Shown here: positions 6,187-13,575 of the stretch, in pieces
Position numbering within the stretch: the first letter of the stretch is position 1
Layout of the letters: every line of letters starts with the position of its first letter
Assembly: GCA_964619315.1 (NCBI GenBank)
Contig: CAZUEH010000021.1
Location: forward strand, 1-20,513
Length of the DNA: 20,513 bases
Direction of reading: 5' to 3'
Source: Fimisoma sp964619315
Lineage (GTDB): Bacteria; Bacillota; Clostridia; Peptostreptococcales; Anaerovoracaceae
Program-made: the position numbers and the translations under genes
The notes under the pieces: generated by a model
Told to the model about the DNA's origin: nothing
The model's database searches: none
Seen by the model: only the letters and a program-made list of their open reading frames with translations

Positions 6187-6214
6187 ATGTTACACTATTT
6201 CACACAAAAAGCAA
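6187..6214 (-). promoter_or_regulatory. Candidate promoter of the pseudoknot RNA
   Basis: TTGCTT (6209-6214), 16 bases, TAACAT (6187-6192) on the minus strand, placed between the groEL terminator and the first repeat unit. It is a moderate sigma-A match. Confidence 0.4.
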
Positions 6215-6241
6215 TAGTTTTTATTTTTAGGCCGCCCCACT

Positions 6242-6276
6242 AAAAAACCACAAGAGTCCTTGACGAACCCTTGTGG
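6242..6276 (-). terminator. Terminator of groESL
   Basis: Stem CCACAAG/CTTGTGG (6248-6254 with 6270-6276), then TTTTTT (6247-6242) on the minus strand, about 40 bases after the groEL stop. Confidence 0.8.
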
Positions 6277-6316
6277 CAATTTGGTTATGCTTTAATTTTA
6301 CGGTTTGTAGCCGGAA

Positions 6317-7951
6317 TTACATCATTCCGCCCATGCCTCCCATTTGTCCACCCATTGGAGGCATTGCAGGAGTTTCTTCCTTTATATCAACAATTCCTGC
6401 TTCTGTTGTCAACAACATTGCTGATGCTGATGCAGCATTCTGTAATGCGGATCTAGTAACCTTAGCAGGGTCTACGATTCCTGCTTCAATCATGTCTACA
6501 TACTCTTCCTTGAAAGCGTCAAGACCTACACCCTTAGCACTCTTCTTAACTTCTGCTACTACTACGCTGCCTTCAAGGCCTGCGTTTTCAGCAATCTGAC
6601 GAATAGGTTCTTCAAGAGCTCTTTGAATTATTGCAGCTCCTGTTTTTAGGTCTCCTGATAGAGTCTCAACAAAATCAGCAACTACAGGAATAGTGTTTGC
6701 TAGTGCAACTCCACCGCCTGCAACGATACCTTCCTCAACACCTGCTTTGGTAGCATTGAGAGCATCTTCTATTCTTAACTTGCGTTCTTTAAGTTCTGTT
6801 TCTGTAGCAGCACCAACCATGATAACTGCAACTCCACCAGCTAACTTAGCAAGTCTTTCTTGAAGCTTTTCTCTGTCAAACTCAGAAGTAGTTTCTTCGA
6901 TTTGTGCTTTTAGGCTGTTGATTCTTGCTTTTACATCGTCGTTGTCGCCATTGCCGCTTACGATAACTGTGTTATCTTTGTCGATTTTAACAGTAGCAGC
7001 TGTGCCAAGCATATCAAGAGTAACTTCTTTAAGTTCGTAGCCAAGGTCTGTAGCGATAACTGTACCGCCTGTAAGAACAGCAATGTCTTCCAACATAGCC
7101 TTTCTTCTTTCGCCGTAGCCAGGGGCTTTAACAGCAACTACATCGATAATGCCTCTTAGTTTGTTCACAACTAATGTCGCAAGGGCTTCGCCTTCAACAT
7201 CTTCTGCAATTACTAAGAGCTTACGCCCTTGCTGCATTACTTGTTCAAGTAATGGAACTAATTCCTGTATATTAGAAACTTTTTTGTCAGTAATTAAGAT
7301 CAATGGATTTTCAAGAGTTGCTTCCATTTTTTCTGTATCGGAAACCATGTATGCTGACAAATATCCTCTATCAAACTGCATACCCTCTACTACTTCGAGA
7401 GTAGTTCCTAGGCTCTTGGATTCTTCAACTGTGATTACTCCATCTTTGCCTACTTTTTCCATAGCTTCTGCAATTAGCTCTCCGATTTTTTCATCGTTAG
7501 CTGAAACGGATGCAATCTGTGCTATGGATTCTTTAGTTTCAACAGGCTTTGCAATCTTGCTGATTTCTGCAACAGCAACATCTACTGCTTCTTGAATACC
7601 CTTTTTTAATTCCATAGGGTTTGCGCCTGCTGCAACGTTCTTGAATCCTTCTTTGATTATGATTTGAGCTAACAATGTTGCTGTAGTAGTTCCGTCACCA
7701 GCTACATCGTTAGTTTTGGAAGCCACTTCTTTGACAATCTGTGCTCCCATGTTTTCTACGGAATCTTCTAATTCGATTTCCTTAGCTATAGTTACACCAT
7801 CATTAGTGATAAGCGGTGAACCGAAAGCTTTGTTTATAAGTACATTACGACCCTTAGGCCCCATTGTTATTTTCACTGCATCTGCAAGCTGGTCTACCCC
7901 TGATTGAAGTTTACGTCTTGCTTCTTCTCCATAATAAATATCTTTTGCCAT
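6317..7951 (-). CDS. groL: Chaperonin GroEL
   Basis: A 544-residue 60-kDa chaperonin that folds cytosolic proteins in a double ring capped by GroES. The N-terminus is AKDIYYGEEARRKLQSGVDQ; the nucleotide-site segment VAGDGTTTATLLAQ has DGTTTAT at residues 86-92. The C-terminus is the flexible Gly-Met tail MGGQMGGMGGMM. Its length is the family norm. It follows groES by 16 bases, shares the CIRCE-controlled promoter and ends before a clear terminator. Confidence 0.98.
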   Translation of the reverse strand: MAKDIYYGEEARRKLQSGVDQLADAVKITMGPKGRNVLINKAFGSPLITNDGVTIAKEIELEDSVENMGAQIVKEVASKTNDVAGDGTTTATLLAQIIIKEGFKNVAAGANPMELKKGIQEAVDVAVAEISKIAKPVETKESIAQIASVSANDEKIGELIAEAMEKVGKDGVITVEESKSLGTTLEVVEGMQFDRGYLSAYMVSDTEKMEATLENPLILITDKKVSNIQELVPLLEQVMQQGRKLLVIAEDVEGEALATLVVNKLRGIIDVVAVKAPGYGERRKAMLEDIAVLTGGTVIATDLGYELKEVTLDMLGTAATVKIDKDNTVIVSGNGDNDDVKARINSLKAQIEETTSEFDREKLQERLAKLAGGVAVIMVGAATETELKERKLRIEDALNATKAGVEEGIVAGGGVALANTIPVVADFVETLSGDLKTGAAIIQRALEEPIRQIAENAGLEGSVVVAEVKKSAKGVGLDAFKEEYVDMIEAGIVDPAKVTRSALQNAASASAMLLTTEAGIVDIKEETPAMPPMGGQMGGMGGMM

Positions 7952-7967
7952 TTTTTACCCCTCCCTA

Positions 7968-8243
7968 TTATTCGATAACTGCTAAAATTTCGCTCTGGTG
8001 CATGATTGTATATTCTTCACCTTCGTACTTGATTTCTGCGCCGCCGTATCTAGCAAACACTACTTTGTCTCCAACTTTTAATTCCATGTCTACATCTTTA
8101 GTTCCAGGTCCTACAGCTACTACTTCTGCAACCTGTGGCTGCTCTTTCGCTGAGCTTGTCAAAATTAAACCGCCTTGGGTTTTCTCTTGAGCTTCTACTT
8201 TTTTTATGACGATTCTGTCACCTAACGGTTTGATTCCTATCAT
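7968..8243 (-). CDS. groS: Co-chaperonin GroES
   Basis: A 91-residue lid of the GroEL cage. The start at 8243 (MIGIKPLGDRIVIKK) is chosen because GGAGG lies eight bases upstream and this is the standard GroES N-terminus. An open frame reaches 14 codons further, but those bases hold the ribosome site. The mobile loop (GGLILTSSAKEQPQ) and the segments VGDKVVFARYGG and YTIMHQSEILAVIE are all present. First gene of the groESL operon. Confidence 0.97.
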   Translation of the reverse strand: MIGIKPLGDRIVIKKVEAQEKTQGGLILTSSAKEQPQVAEVVAVGPGTKDVDMELKVGDKVVFARYGGAEIKYEGEEYTIMHQSEILAVIE

Positions 8244-8278
8244 TGCATTTACCTCCGTAAAATCATTATACTTTTTCG

Positions 8279-8305
8279 TTGGCACTCATTATCTTAGAGT
8301 GCTAA
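8279..8305. promoter_or_regulatory. CIRCE element (HrcA operator)
   Basis: TTGGCACTC (8279-8287), nine bases, GAGTGCTAA (8297-8305). It matches the CIRCE consensus with one changed base and lies between the groES promoter and gene, indicating repression by HrcA; hrcA is not in this window. Confidence 0.95.
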
Positions 8306-8313
8306 CATAATTT

Positions 8314-8341
8314 ATTATACTCGTATCAATTTTGTTGTCAA
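8314..8341 (-). promoter_or_regulatory. Promoter of groESL
   Basis: TTGACA (8336-8341), 16 bases, TATAAT (8314-8319) on the minus strand: both hexamers are perfect sigma-A consensus. The CIRCE element begins nine bases downstream of the -10. Confidence 0.9.
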
Positions 8342-8372
8342 GGGGGTATTTGGAATTTTCACATAAACCACA

Positions 8373-9218
8373 TCAAAGCCCTCTTATATAGTAGAACAGG
8401 TATTGCTGGGCGATTCCTCCATACTCACCAAAGTGCTCTTTGGCATAGGCATCCATGGCTTTTACATTTCTTTCTTCGATGTCATAAAGCCTATTCATTA
8501 CCCGTCTCATCCACACGTCTATGGGGAAAGCCTCCGTTCTTGCAAGACCGAATAGCGATATGCACGATGCCACTTTTGGACCCACTCCGCAAAACTCTTG
8601 CAGTTCCTGAATCGGTTCTTCTGACGCCACCAGTCTTTTTTTGACAGCCTCTGCTCCACCTTGCTCAAGAATTTGTTTTGCCATCTTAATTAAGTAAGGG
8701 CCTCTATAGCCTAGTCGTACACTTGCTAAATCTTCAGGTTCAAGTTTTGCCAAATCTTCTGGCTCTGGCATAGCAAAGTACTCTTTGCCTTCGTATTCGC
8801 CTATTTTCTTTCCAAACTGACAGCACAGCGCTTCTATACAGCCCTTTATTCTAGGTATATTGTTGTTTTGAGAAATTATGAAAGACACCGTGGTTTCCCA
8901 AAAGCCCTGTTTTAGAATCCTTATGCCATACCCATATTTAGCCGCTTTCTTTAACACTGGATCGTTCTTGGTCAATATTTTTTTAATTTCACCATAATCT
9001 GTGTCCATGTCCAAATAGGATTTCCAAATGCTTTCAAAATCTTCTTGGCTACAGTTGTCAATTGTAAGGGTGTCTGCTTCAAGGCTCATCTTGACGATTT
9101 TATCCATAGCAGTTCCGATGTAGCTGCCGTCTTCTTGTCTTTGCCACCTAAAACATTGACCGCAATCGAATATATGGTCCAGCTGAAAATCTTTTACGTT
9201 TTCAATTATATGCTGCAT
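8373..9218 (-). CDS. ogg: 8-oxoguanine DNA glycosylase/AP lyase (OGG1 type)
   Basis: A 281-residue base-excision repair enzyme of the HhH-GPD superfamily, expected to remove 8-oxoguanine and cut the abasic site. The N-terminal domain has the OGG hallmark FDCGQCFRWQR (17-27). SQNNNIPRI (116-124) is the usual core segment. The helix-hairpin-helix FCGVGPKVASCISLFGL carries catalytic Lys215, and PIDVWMRR carries Asp234, equivalent to human OGG1 Lys249 and Asp268. No C-terminal Fe-S cluster motif of the Nth/MutY type is present. It starts nine bases after the upstream P-loop gene with GAGG as ribosome site, so the two form an operon. Confidence 0.92.
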   Translation of the reverse strand: MQHIIENVKDFQLDHIFDCGQCFRWQRQEDGSYIGTAMDKIVKMSLEADTLTIDNCSQEDFESIWKSYLDMDTDYGEIKKILTKNDPVLKKAAKYGYGIRILKQGFWETTVSFIISQNNNIPRIKGCIEALCCQFGKKIGEYEGKEYFAMPEPEDLAKLEPEDLASVRLGYRGPYLIKMAKQILEQGGAEAVKKRLVASEEPIQELQEFCGVGPKVASCISLFGLARTEAFPIDVWMRRVMNRLYDIEERNVKAMDAYAKEHFGEYGGIAQQYLFYYIRGL

Positions 9219-9227
9219 AAAATTCCT

Positions 9228-10040
9228 CTAATTGATTCCTTTAACTTCTAACTCTACTTCAGAAACATTAAAGGCAGTCATTTTTTCCACTTGCTCTTCA
9301 ACATTCTTTTGGAACTCTTTTGCCGAAGGCCAAACAGGATATCCTGCTCTTATTTTTACTACGATCTTTAGCTTATATGTTTCCGGCTTAGGTGTATGGG
9401 AAATGTATATCACTCGCCCTATGGAAGTGGTCTGGTGAGCCAAACACATAACTATGTCATCAATTACTTTTTCCGCTACGAAATATTCTCCCATATAACT
9501 GTATGCTGGTCTAACTACAGTTCTTTCCGCGGCAGCTCCCTGATCTTTGCCTCTAAAGATTCTTAGTGGGTCCATAAAGTATCCCGCAAAGGTTCTCTTA
9601 AGCTGCAATGATGGGGCTGGTATAACATGCTTTCCGTGTTCATGCCTTTGCTCTCTGGCCGCTTCTCGCTCTTCAACTGTGGTAATGTCTTCTATATGTA
9701 CTCTTCGAGGACTGTCAGCTGGTAGCGCGGTTAAGCCTAGCCTATTTATGATTTTGTCTGTCATTCGATCACTAGTGCCCAAAACAAGTATAGACTGTGG
9801 GTTTTCTTTTTTTATGGCTTCCACCACTTGGTCTCGTCTTTCATCATTAAAAAACAAGGCCGTTTTAACCGCCCCTATTTTGGTTTCTTCACGCTTAGCA
9901 GAAGTACCGGCGAGCACACTATTTTTATATATAAAAAGTCCGTCGTCGATTATTGCCTCTATATTAAGTTTTTTGCACACATTCATTGCGTGAAAGCTCT
10001 TTCCTGTGCCGCTTTTTCCTACAAGAGTATATACTTCCAT
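9228..10040 (-). CDS. P-loop protein with Asp23/Gls24-like C-terminus
   Basis: A 270-residue protein of unknown function. It opens with a P-loop, VGKSGTGKS (Walker A residues 8-15), in an N-terminal domain of about 130 residues that also contains SILVLGTSDRM. A basic middle segment follows (about 120-165, HEHGKHVIPAPSLQLKR). The last 90 residues, with an opening strand and Gly (YSYMGEYFVAEKVIDDIVM), central strands and the ending EEQVEKMTAFNVSEVELEVKG, have the pattern of the alkaline-shock Asp23/Gls24 domain, here without its usual small separate form. It precedes the OGG gene by nine bases and is divergent from ferredoxin. Start supported by AAGGAG. The fold and context suggest a nucleotide-dependent envelope or stress protein, but that is inference. 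Confidence 0.8.
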   Translation of the reverse strand: MEVYTLVGKSGTGKSFHAMNVCKKLNIEAIIDDGLFIYKNSVLAGTSAKREETKIGAVKTALFFNDERRDQVVEAIKKENPQSILVLGTSDRMTDKIINRLGLTALPADSPRRVHIEDITTVEEREAAREQRHEHGKHVIPAPSLQLKRTFAGYFMDPLRIFRGKDQGAAAERTVVRPAYSYMGEYFVAEKVIDDIVMCLAHQTTSIGRVIYISHTPKPETYKLKIVVKIRAGYPVWPSAKEFQKNVEEQVEKMTAFNVSEVELEVKGIN

Positions 10041-10065
10041 AACAAACTCCTTAAATATTTTTCAC

Positions 10066-10094
10066 TTTACTATTATAACCCATTCTGCTATAAT
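10066..10094 (+). promoter_or_regulatory. Ferredoxin promoter
   Basis: TTTACT (10066-10071), 17 bases, TATAAT (10089-10094). On the opposite strand a TATAAT (10072-10077) lies in the spacer, with a weak TTACAC (10096-10101) 18 bases before it, probably serving the divergent P-loop gene. The two promoters overlap. Confidence 0.65.
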
Positions 10095-10135
10095 TGTGTA
10101 ATAAAAGATATCTTTTAATTAGGAGGAATTTAATT

Positions 10136-10306
10136 ATGGCTTACAAAATTACAGACGCTTGCATTTCTTGCGGAGCTTGCGCGTCAGAATGCCCTGTAGA
10201 TGCTATCACAGAAGGCGAAAACATTTATGTAGTTGACGCTGATGCTTGCATCGACTGTGGATCTTGCGCTGACGTTTGTCCTGTAGATGCACCAGTAGAA
10301 GGTTAA
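10136..10306 (+). CDS. 2[4Fe-4S] ferredoxin, clostridial type
   Basis: A 56-residue low-potential electron carrier for anaerobic metabolism. The start at 10136 (MAYKITDACISCGAC) follows AGGAGG at normal spacing; an upstream in-frame ATG would add residues unlike any ferredoxin. Two cluster motifs are complete: Cys9, 12, 15, 19 and Cys38, 41, 44, 48, each ending CP. Gly-rich acidic composition and length match the small clostridial ferredoxins. It has its own promoter and terminator, so it is monocistronic. Confidence 0.97.
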   Translation: MAYKITDACISCGACASECPVDAITEGENIYVVDADACIDCGSCADVCPVDAPVEG

Positions 10307-10329
10307 TTAAAACATTATAATTAGCTAAC

Positions 10330-10363
10330 AAAAACGGCTTAGTTTTATACTAAACCGTTTTTT
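10330..10363 (+). terminator. Ferredoxin terminator
   Basis: Arms 10330-10342 and 10350-10362 form a 13-bp stem with one mismatch and end in a T-tract (10358-10363), about 25 bases after the stop codon. Confidence 0.85.
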
Positions 10364-10504
10364 ATTTGCCTCGTCCTATCAGGCGTGAGCTATGGCGAAG
10401 CGGAAAGAGTCAAACAGCCGTTTTGAGTGGCTACCCCGTTGGCTTTGGGTATACGAACTCTAAGAGCTATGAATACGCACTAGTTTTATCTGCCTCTGCT
10501 CACT

Positions 10505-10536
10505 AAAAAATCGGCCTAGCAAAGCCTAAGCCGATT
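10505..10536 (-). terminator. Terminator after rex
   Basis: Arms 10509-10519 and 10526-10536 form an 11-bp stem with one mismatch. On the minus strand TTTTTTAGTG follows. The plus strand also has a T-rich flank, so it may act in both directions. Between the two terminators, 10364-10504 holds no gene. Confidence 0.8.
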
Positions 10537-10547
10537 TCATTTTTTAT

Positions 10548-11177
10548 CTATTCTGCGCCGCTCATGTAATAAACTAAGGCATGTAAGCTGTCGCTCATGT
10601 GTACGTTTTCTACTGCGATTTCTTCAGGTAGGTCTAAGTCCACTGCTGTAAGGTTCCATACGCCTTTGATTCCTGCATCCACAACCGTGTCTGCAACTAT
10701 CTGAGCTTTTTCTGATGGAACAGTTATTACTGCGATGTCTACGCTTTCCTTTTCAACAAAGTCGCGTAGGGACTTGCAAGACATTACCTGGGCATCTTTG
10801 AATTGAACGTCTTTGATGATTTGTTTTACGTCAAATATTCCTACTATGTGAAAGTTCGGTTCGTTGTTGTAGACATAGCTCGCCATGGCTTGCCCTAAAC
10901 GTCCGTAACCTATTACTACCATCTTGTAAGTTTTGTTAAGTCCGAGTATTCCGCCTATTTCTTCGTGAAGGTTGTTTACGCTATATCCGTATCCTTGCTG
11001 TCCGAAGCCACCAAAATTGTTTAAGTCCTGGCGAATCTGTGATGCTGTGTACCCAATAAGGGAACTTAGGTCCTTAGATGATATTTTTTCTGTGCCCTTT
11101 TTTTCAAGCTCTTTTAAATATCTTCTATATCTTGGCAACCTTCTTATTACTGCCTTTGAAATTTGCTTATCTTTCAT
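10548..11177 (-). CDS. rex: Redox-sensing transcriptional repressor Rex
   Basis: A 209-residue dimeric repressor that reads the NADH/NAD+ ratio and controls fermentation genes in Gram-positive bacteria. The N-terminal winged helix (about 1-75; SKAVIRRLPRYRRYLKEL, then SSKDLSSLIGYTASQIRQDL) binds DNA. The Rossmann domain starts with VVIGYGRLGQAM (GYGRLG at 90-95), and the C-terminal helix ends DSLHALVYYMSG, used for domain-swapped dimers. The ribosome site GAGGCG is weak. It lies downstream of acpP but behind that gene's terminator. I found no convincing Rex operator (TTGTTAA-N4-TTAACAA) in the window. Confidence 0.96.
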   Translation of the reverse strand: MKDKQISKAVIRRLPRYRRYLKELEKKGTEKISSKDLSSLIGYTASQIRQDLNNFGGFGQQGYGYSVNNLHEEIGGILGLNKTYKMVVIGYGRLGQAMASYVYNNEPNFHIVGIFDVKQIIKDVQFKDAQVMSCKSLRDFVEKESVDIAVITVPSEKAQIVADTVVDAGIKGVWNLTAVDLDLPEEIAVENVHMSDSLHALVYYMSGAE

Positions 11178-11242
11178 ATGTTGCTTCGCCTCTTCTTTCT
11201 TCTAGAATTTATGTAATCGGTCTCCCGTACATGCTCTAATGG

Positions 11243-11267
11243 AAAACCCGCGTTTGAGTTCGCGGGT
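11243..11267 (-). terminator. Terminator after acpP
   Basis: A 7-bp GC-rich stem (ACCCGCG 11246-11252 with CGCGGGT 11261-11267) is followed on the minus strand by a short TTTT. The short T-run may allow some readthrough into rex. Confidence 0.55.
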
Positions 11268-11292
11268 CAAAATTGCCATTAAGTTTAGAAGA

Positions 11293-11520
11293 CTATTTTG
11301 CATCCTCAACATACTTAACCAAATCTCTTACTGTCTGGAATGTTTCAGCCTCTTCATCTGGTATTTCAATTGCATACTCATCTTCGATCGCCATGATAAT
11401 CTCTACAGCATCCAATGAATCTGCAGAAAGGTCCTTCATCATGTTTGTGTCCATTGTTACTTCTGATTCATCAACCTGCAACTGTTCTATAATTATTTCC
11501 TTAATCTTCTCAAAAATCAT
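11293..11520 (-). CDS. acpP: Acyl carrier protein
   Basis: A 75-residue carrier of growing acyl chains. The phosphopantetheine site is Ser35 in LSADSLDAVEI, and the protein is strongly acidic, as expected. Start supported by GGAGG eight bases upstream. It has its own promoter and is not next to other fatty-acid genes here, so it could serve fatty-acid synthesis or another acyl pathway; the sequence alone does not decide. Confidence 0.93.
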   Translation of the reverse strand: MIFEKIKEIIIEQLQVDESEVTMDTNMMKDLSADSLDAVEIIMAIEDEYAIEIPDEEAETFQTVRDLVKYVEDAK

Positions 11521-11562
11521 TTTAAGCCTCCAATCTTTTGTCTACTAAATAAGACTACGGTT

Positions 11563-11591
11563 ATTATAAGTTCTTTTGCCCTCCATTGCAA
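11563..11591 (-). promoter_or_regulatory. acpP promoter
   Basis: TTGCAA (11586-11591), 17 bases, TATAAT (11563-11568) on the minus strand, about 40 bases ahead of the acpP start. Confidence 0.75.
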
Positions 11592-11631
11592 GGGGGTTTT
11601 TGTGGTATTTGTGAAAATTTCTTCAGAAATT

Positions 11632-13566
11632 TCATTCTAAGGAAAGCCATTCCTCCAAAGCCTGGTCATGTTTTTCCTTTGATTCGGCCAACTTGTCTCC
11701 CATTTCTTCTAAAAGCTGGTAGTTTAAAACGTTTTCCGGTTTACACATTTCCAGTTCGAGATGCTGAATTTGTTCTTCCAGACTAGCAATTTCTCCTTCA
11801 AGAGCTTCTTTGCGACGAGTCAATCTGCGTTGCTCTGCATCAGCCTTTTTATTGAGAATTCGCTGTTCCTCTGGGGAAATCCAACGTTCTTCACCCGATT
11901 TGTTGGCTTTTTCCTCAGCCATGCCCTCTAAGTATTTTTTGCCCGACTGAATGTCTGCCTTTTTTTCCATGTAATAGTCGTATTTGCCCATGTACTCGAC
12001 AATTCCGTCAGCAGTAAGCTCCAAAATTCTGTCTGGAATTCTCTGCAAGAAATATCTATCATGGGAAACTATCAAAGCGGTTCCCGGAAATTCAGCTAGT
12101 GCTTCTTCGAAAACTTCCTTAGACTCAATGTCCATATGGTTTGTTGGTTCGTCAAGAAGCAGTGTGTTTGCTCCCCCTAACATGAGTTTCAATAGGGCAA
12201 GTCTAGCCTTTTCTCCGCCGCTTAAATCACCAACCCTCAAAAAAACATCGTCATTGCGAAATAGGAATCTGCCAAGAACAGACCTCATCTGTGTGTCTGA
12301 ATAAAGGCGATAGGTTGCTTTCATTTCTTCCAGCACAGTATTGCTGCCGTTTAGCAACATCTGTCCTTGATCATAGTAGCCAAAGGTTACATTATGCCCG
12401 ATTTTTATTCTTCCATCCTCAGGAGAAAGTTCCTGTAACAGCATTTTTAGAAGAGTGGTTTTGCCAACGCCATTCTGTCCGACGATACATATCTTTTCGC
12501 CTTTTTTAATATCCATATTAACATGATCAAATAGGAATTTTTTGTGAGACCCGTGACCAAAGGATTTTTTTAGATTTTCCACAAAGAGGACATCATTGCC
12601 TGACTGAAACTCCTGATTGAATTGTATCTTGAGTTTCCCTTCTTCTCCTTGTGGTTTGTTGATCTTTTCCAGAGCATCGAGGCGCTTTTCACGAGACTTG
12701 GCACGTTTGGCCAAATGCTCCGTTCCTCTTTCTTTCATGCTACGGATTATATTTTCCTGCCTTGCTATTTCTCGCTGTTGGTTGTTATATGCCCTGATTT
12801 CGGCTTCTCTCAATTGTCTTTTTTTCTCGGAAAAAGCATCATAATTGCCCTCATAAGTGCGCAGTGTGTGATGCTCGATTTCGAAAATTCTGTTAACCGT
12901 TTGATTTAGAAAGTATCTGTCATGTGAAACTATTACAATACTTCCTTTGTATGAAGAAAGATATTGTTCAAGCCATTTGAGGGTTCCTATATCTAAATGG
13001 TTAGTAGGTTCGTCTAGTATGAGTAATTCTGGCTTTTCTAGCAGCAATGCTGCCAATGCCAGTCTTGTCTTTTCTCCACCAGAAAGTGACTCTACCTTTT
13101 TGTCGTAAAATTCTGGGCCAAAGGCCATGGAATTAAGGATTCCTATTATTTCTGATTTGTATGTATATCCGCCTTTTCTGTCATAATCCTGTTGGAGTTG
13201 ATCCAGCTTATAGATGAGTTTTTCATCTGTTGGGTTTTGAGCGACATCCTCTGCCGTGTCTGCTATTTGCTGTTCGAGAAGCTTAAGAGGCTCAAATATG
13301 CTTTGGATTTCGTCCATAAGAGTGTTCTGCGGATTAAAGTTATCTCTTTGTTTGAGGTATCCAATCCTCATGCCCGAGGCAACGAAAAACTGTCCCTCGT
13401 CGGCTTTTAGCTCTCCTGTAATCATATTTAGGAGAGTGGTTTTGCCAGCTCCATTTCTGCCAACAAGTCCTACTCTGTCTCCTGAGTTTATATGAAAATC
13501 AACACCTTGGATTATTACATCCGTGCCGTATACTTTTGTTAAATTACTTGCTGATAAAACTACCAT
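11632..13566 (-). CDS. ABC-F ATPase (YdiF/Uup-like)
   Basis: A 644-residue soluble protein with two ATP-binding cassettes and no membrane segment. Walker A motifs are GRNGAGKT (36-43) and GQNGVGKT (363-370); both cassettes have an LSGGEK signature (first at 161-166) and LLLDEPTNH/LILDEPTNH. The linker between them (about 240-305; NYDAFSEKKRQLREAE, then a Lys/Arg-rich helix) is the ABC-F insertion that reaches the ribosomal tRNA sites. A C-terminal coiled coil (about 555-640) is present, as in Uup/YdiF. ABC-F proteins act on stalled ribosomes. A dedicated antibiotic-resistance role is not indicated. It starts nine bases after tsaD, with AGGAG overlapping the tsaD stop. Confidence 0.92.
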   Translation of the reverse strand: MVVLSASNLTKVYGTDVIIQGVDFHINSGDRVGLVGRNGAGKTTLLNMITGELKADEGQFFVASGMRIGYLKQRDNFNPQNTLMDEIQSIFEPLKLLEQQIADTAEDVAQNPTDEKLIYKLDQLQQDYDRKGGYTYKSEIIGILNSMAFGPEFYDKKVESLSGGEKTRLALAALLLEKPELLILDEPTNHLDIGTLKWLEQYLSSYKGSIVIVSHDRYFLNQTVNRIFEIEHHTLRTYEGNYDAFSEKKRQLREAEIRAYNNQQREIARQENIIRSMKERGTEHLAKRAKSREKRLDALEKINKPQGEEGKLKIQFNQEFQSGNDVLFVENLKKSFGHGSHKKFLFDHVNMDIKKGEKICIVGQNGVGKTTLLKMLLQELSPEDGRIKIGHNVTFGYYDQGQMLLNGSNTVLEEMKATYRLYSDTQMRSVLGRFLFRNDDVFLRVGDLSGGEKARLALLKLMLGGANTLLLDEPTNHMDIESKEVFEEALAEFPGTALIVSHDRYFLQRIPDRILELTADGIVEYMGKYDYYMEKKADIQSGKKYLEGMAEEKANKSGEERWISPEEQRILNKKADAEQRRLTRRKEALEGEIASLEEQIQHLELEMCKPENVLNYQLLEEMGDKLAESKEKHDQALEEWLSLE

Positions 13567-13575
13567 CTTTTGCTC

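Noticed and set aside
7149..7595. Long plus-strand frame inside groEL
   Set aside because: It is the antisense shadow of groEL codons, with no start signal and no recognisable domain.
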